From Acidobacteriaceae bacterium (GTDB taxonomy: Bacteria > Acidobacteriota > Terriglobia > Terriglobales > Acidobacteriaceae): a stretch of 50,620 nt of DNA. Below are positions 50,516 through 50,620 of the stretch, in pieces. A model generated the notes under the pieces. It had not been told where the DNA came from. It saw only the letters and a list, made by a program, of their open reading frames with translations, and searched no databases. Position 1 is the stretch's first letter; each line of letters begins with the position of its first letter. The stretch spans positions 1 to 50,620 of the forward strand of contig JASHRF010000073.1 in NCBI GenBank assembly GCA_030037545.1. The letters are read 5' to 3'. The position numbers and the translations under genes are program-made.

Positions 50516-50620
50516 ATGGCACAGATCAAATCGTGGACGGTATCGGACGAGTTATGGGCCAAGGTGGAACCGCTGATTCCCCGCAAAGAGCGAGTGGCCG
50601 ACCGCAAATACCAGCGTCGC
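50516..50620 (+). CDS. IS5-family transposase, N-terminus (cut by window end)
   Basis: The first 35 residues (KSWTVSDELWAKVEPLIP, then DRKYQRR) match the start of IS5/DUF4096 transposases, DDE enzymes that move insertion sequences. The rest is beyond the window, so intactness is unknown. The left end of the IS probably lies 60-90 bp upstream (around 50428, AACTTATCCGTAAATAG), but the right end cannot be seen to confirm it. Confidence 0.7.
   Translation, partial: MAQIKSWTVSDELWAKVEPLIPRKERVADRKYQRR

Noticed and set aside
50428..50620. Link between the MITE-like family and the IS5 transposase at the window end
   Set aside because: The visible sequence upstream of the transposase does not show the AGC-TGTTT ends, and the IS right end is outside the window.
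1..50620. CRISPR arrays, restriction-modification or phage-defence loci
   Set aside because: No regularly spaced repeats, Cas, methyltransferase or known defence genes were seen in any frame.

Overview
The window looks like chromosome of a soil-type member of the Acidobacteriota (Terriglobia/Acidobacteriales-like). Support comes from an 'Acidobacterial VWFA-related' exported protein, a very large Oar-type TonB-dependent receptor with an N-terminal carboxypeptidase-like domain, many Tat-exported sugar-acid enzymes, small exported Cys-containing proteins of a kind common in this phylum, and moderately high GC with strong Shine-Dalgarno sites. Assignment is by family composition only; no 16S gene is present.

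Layout. 1-998: no intact gene; decayed sequence carrying a MITE-like element. 999-3032: fused molybdopterin synthase MoaD-MoaE, VWFA protein, Uma2 nuclease remnant. 3162-4372: Hfq-like RNA chaperone overlapping an inositol-monophosphatase (SuhB-type) gene. 4481-7396: lytic transglycosylase with TPR-like stalk, then a small zinc-ribbon protein. 7565-11614 (-): giant TonB-dependent receptor, with a 0.9 kb empty upstream region. 12535-16758: DUF3467 protein, GT39-type membrane glycosyltransferase, small membrane protein, exported TPR protein. 16833-20805: small exported Cys protein, NfeD protease plus slipin (membrane quality-control pair), SPOR protein. 20991-26008 (-): heme A synthase, then acetate kinase and phosphoketolase (a xfp-ackA acetyl-phosphate operon with a CRP/FNR-like site upstream). 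26409-28445: CCA-adding/poly(A)-polymerase-like protein with altered catalytic motif and an acidic then histone-like Lys/Ala tail. 28458-31873: a dnaE2 fragment, SYLF lipid-binding protein, two YciF (DUF892) ferritin-like genes, a 49-aa membrane peptide and a 50-aa metallothionein, which read as a stress-protection neighbourhood. 32017-36630 (-): rhamnulokinase and a TonB receptor under a cobalamin riboswitch (a BtuB-type B12 importer). 36764-37600: tRNA-Arg(CCU), an inverted repeat, Rhs debris and an integrase N-terminal scrap, i.e. the scar of an old integration. 37724-43128: an enolase-superfamily dehydratase, an RraA-like protein, a UxuA-like protein and an ACS-type MFS transporter; the three enzymes carry export signals, so this may be a periplasmic sugar-acid module. 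43239-47485 (-): stand-alone receiver domain, decayed TPR scrap, Tat-exported berberine-bridge FAD oxidase, a frameshifted Ig-like lipoprotein and a fragment of another. 47616-49732: HExxH metallopeptidase plus D-Ala-D-Ala-ligase-like ATP-grasp pair. 50188-50620: second near-identical MITE-like copy, an abutting 27-nt palindrome, and the start of an IS5-type transposase cut by the window end.

The strongest structural signals not explained by genes are (i) a dispersed family of ~110-130 bp elements with terminal inverted repeats beginning AGC-TGTTTC and two internal tetraloop hairpins (at least four full copies, more cores), and (ii) several gene scars (Uma2, dnaE2, integrase, Rhs, TPR, Ig-like) showing repeated integration and decay. 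The least described functional units are the exported sugar-acid cluster, the metallopeptidase/ATP-grasp pair and the nucleotidyltransferase with a histone-like tail.
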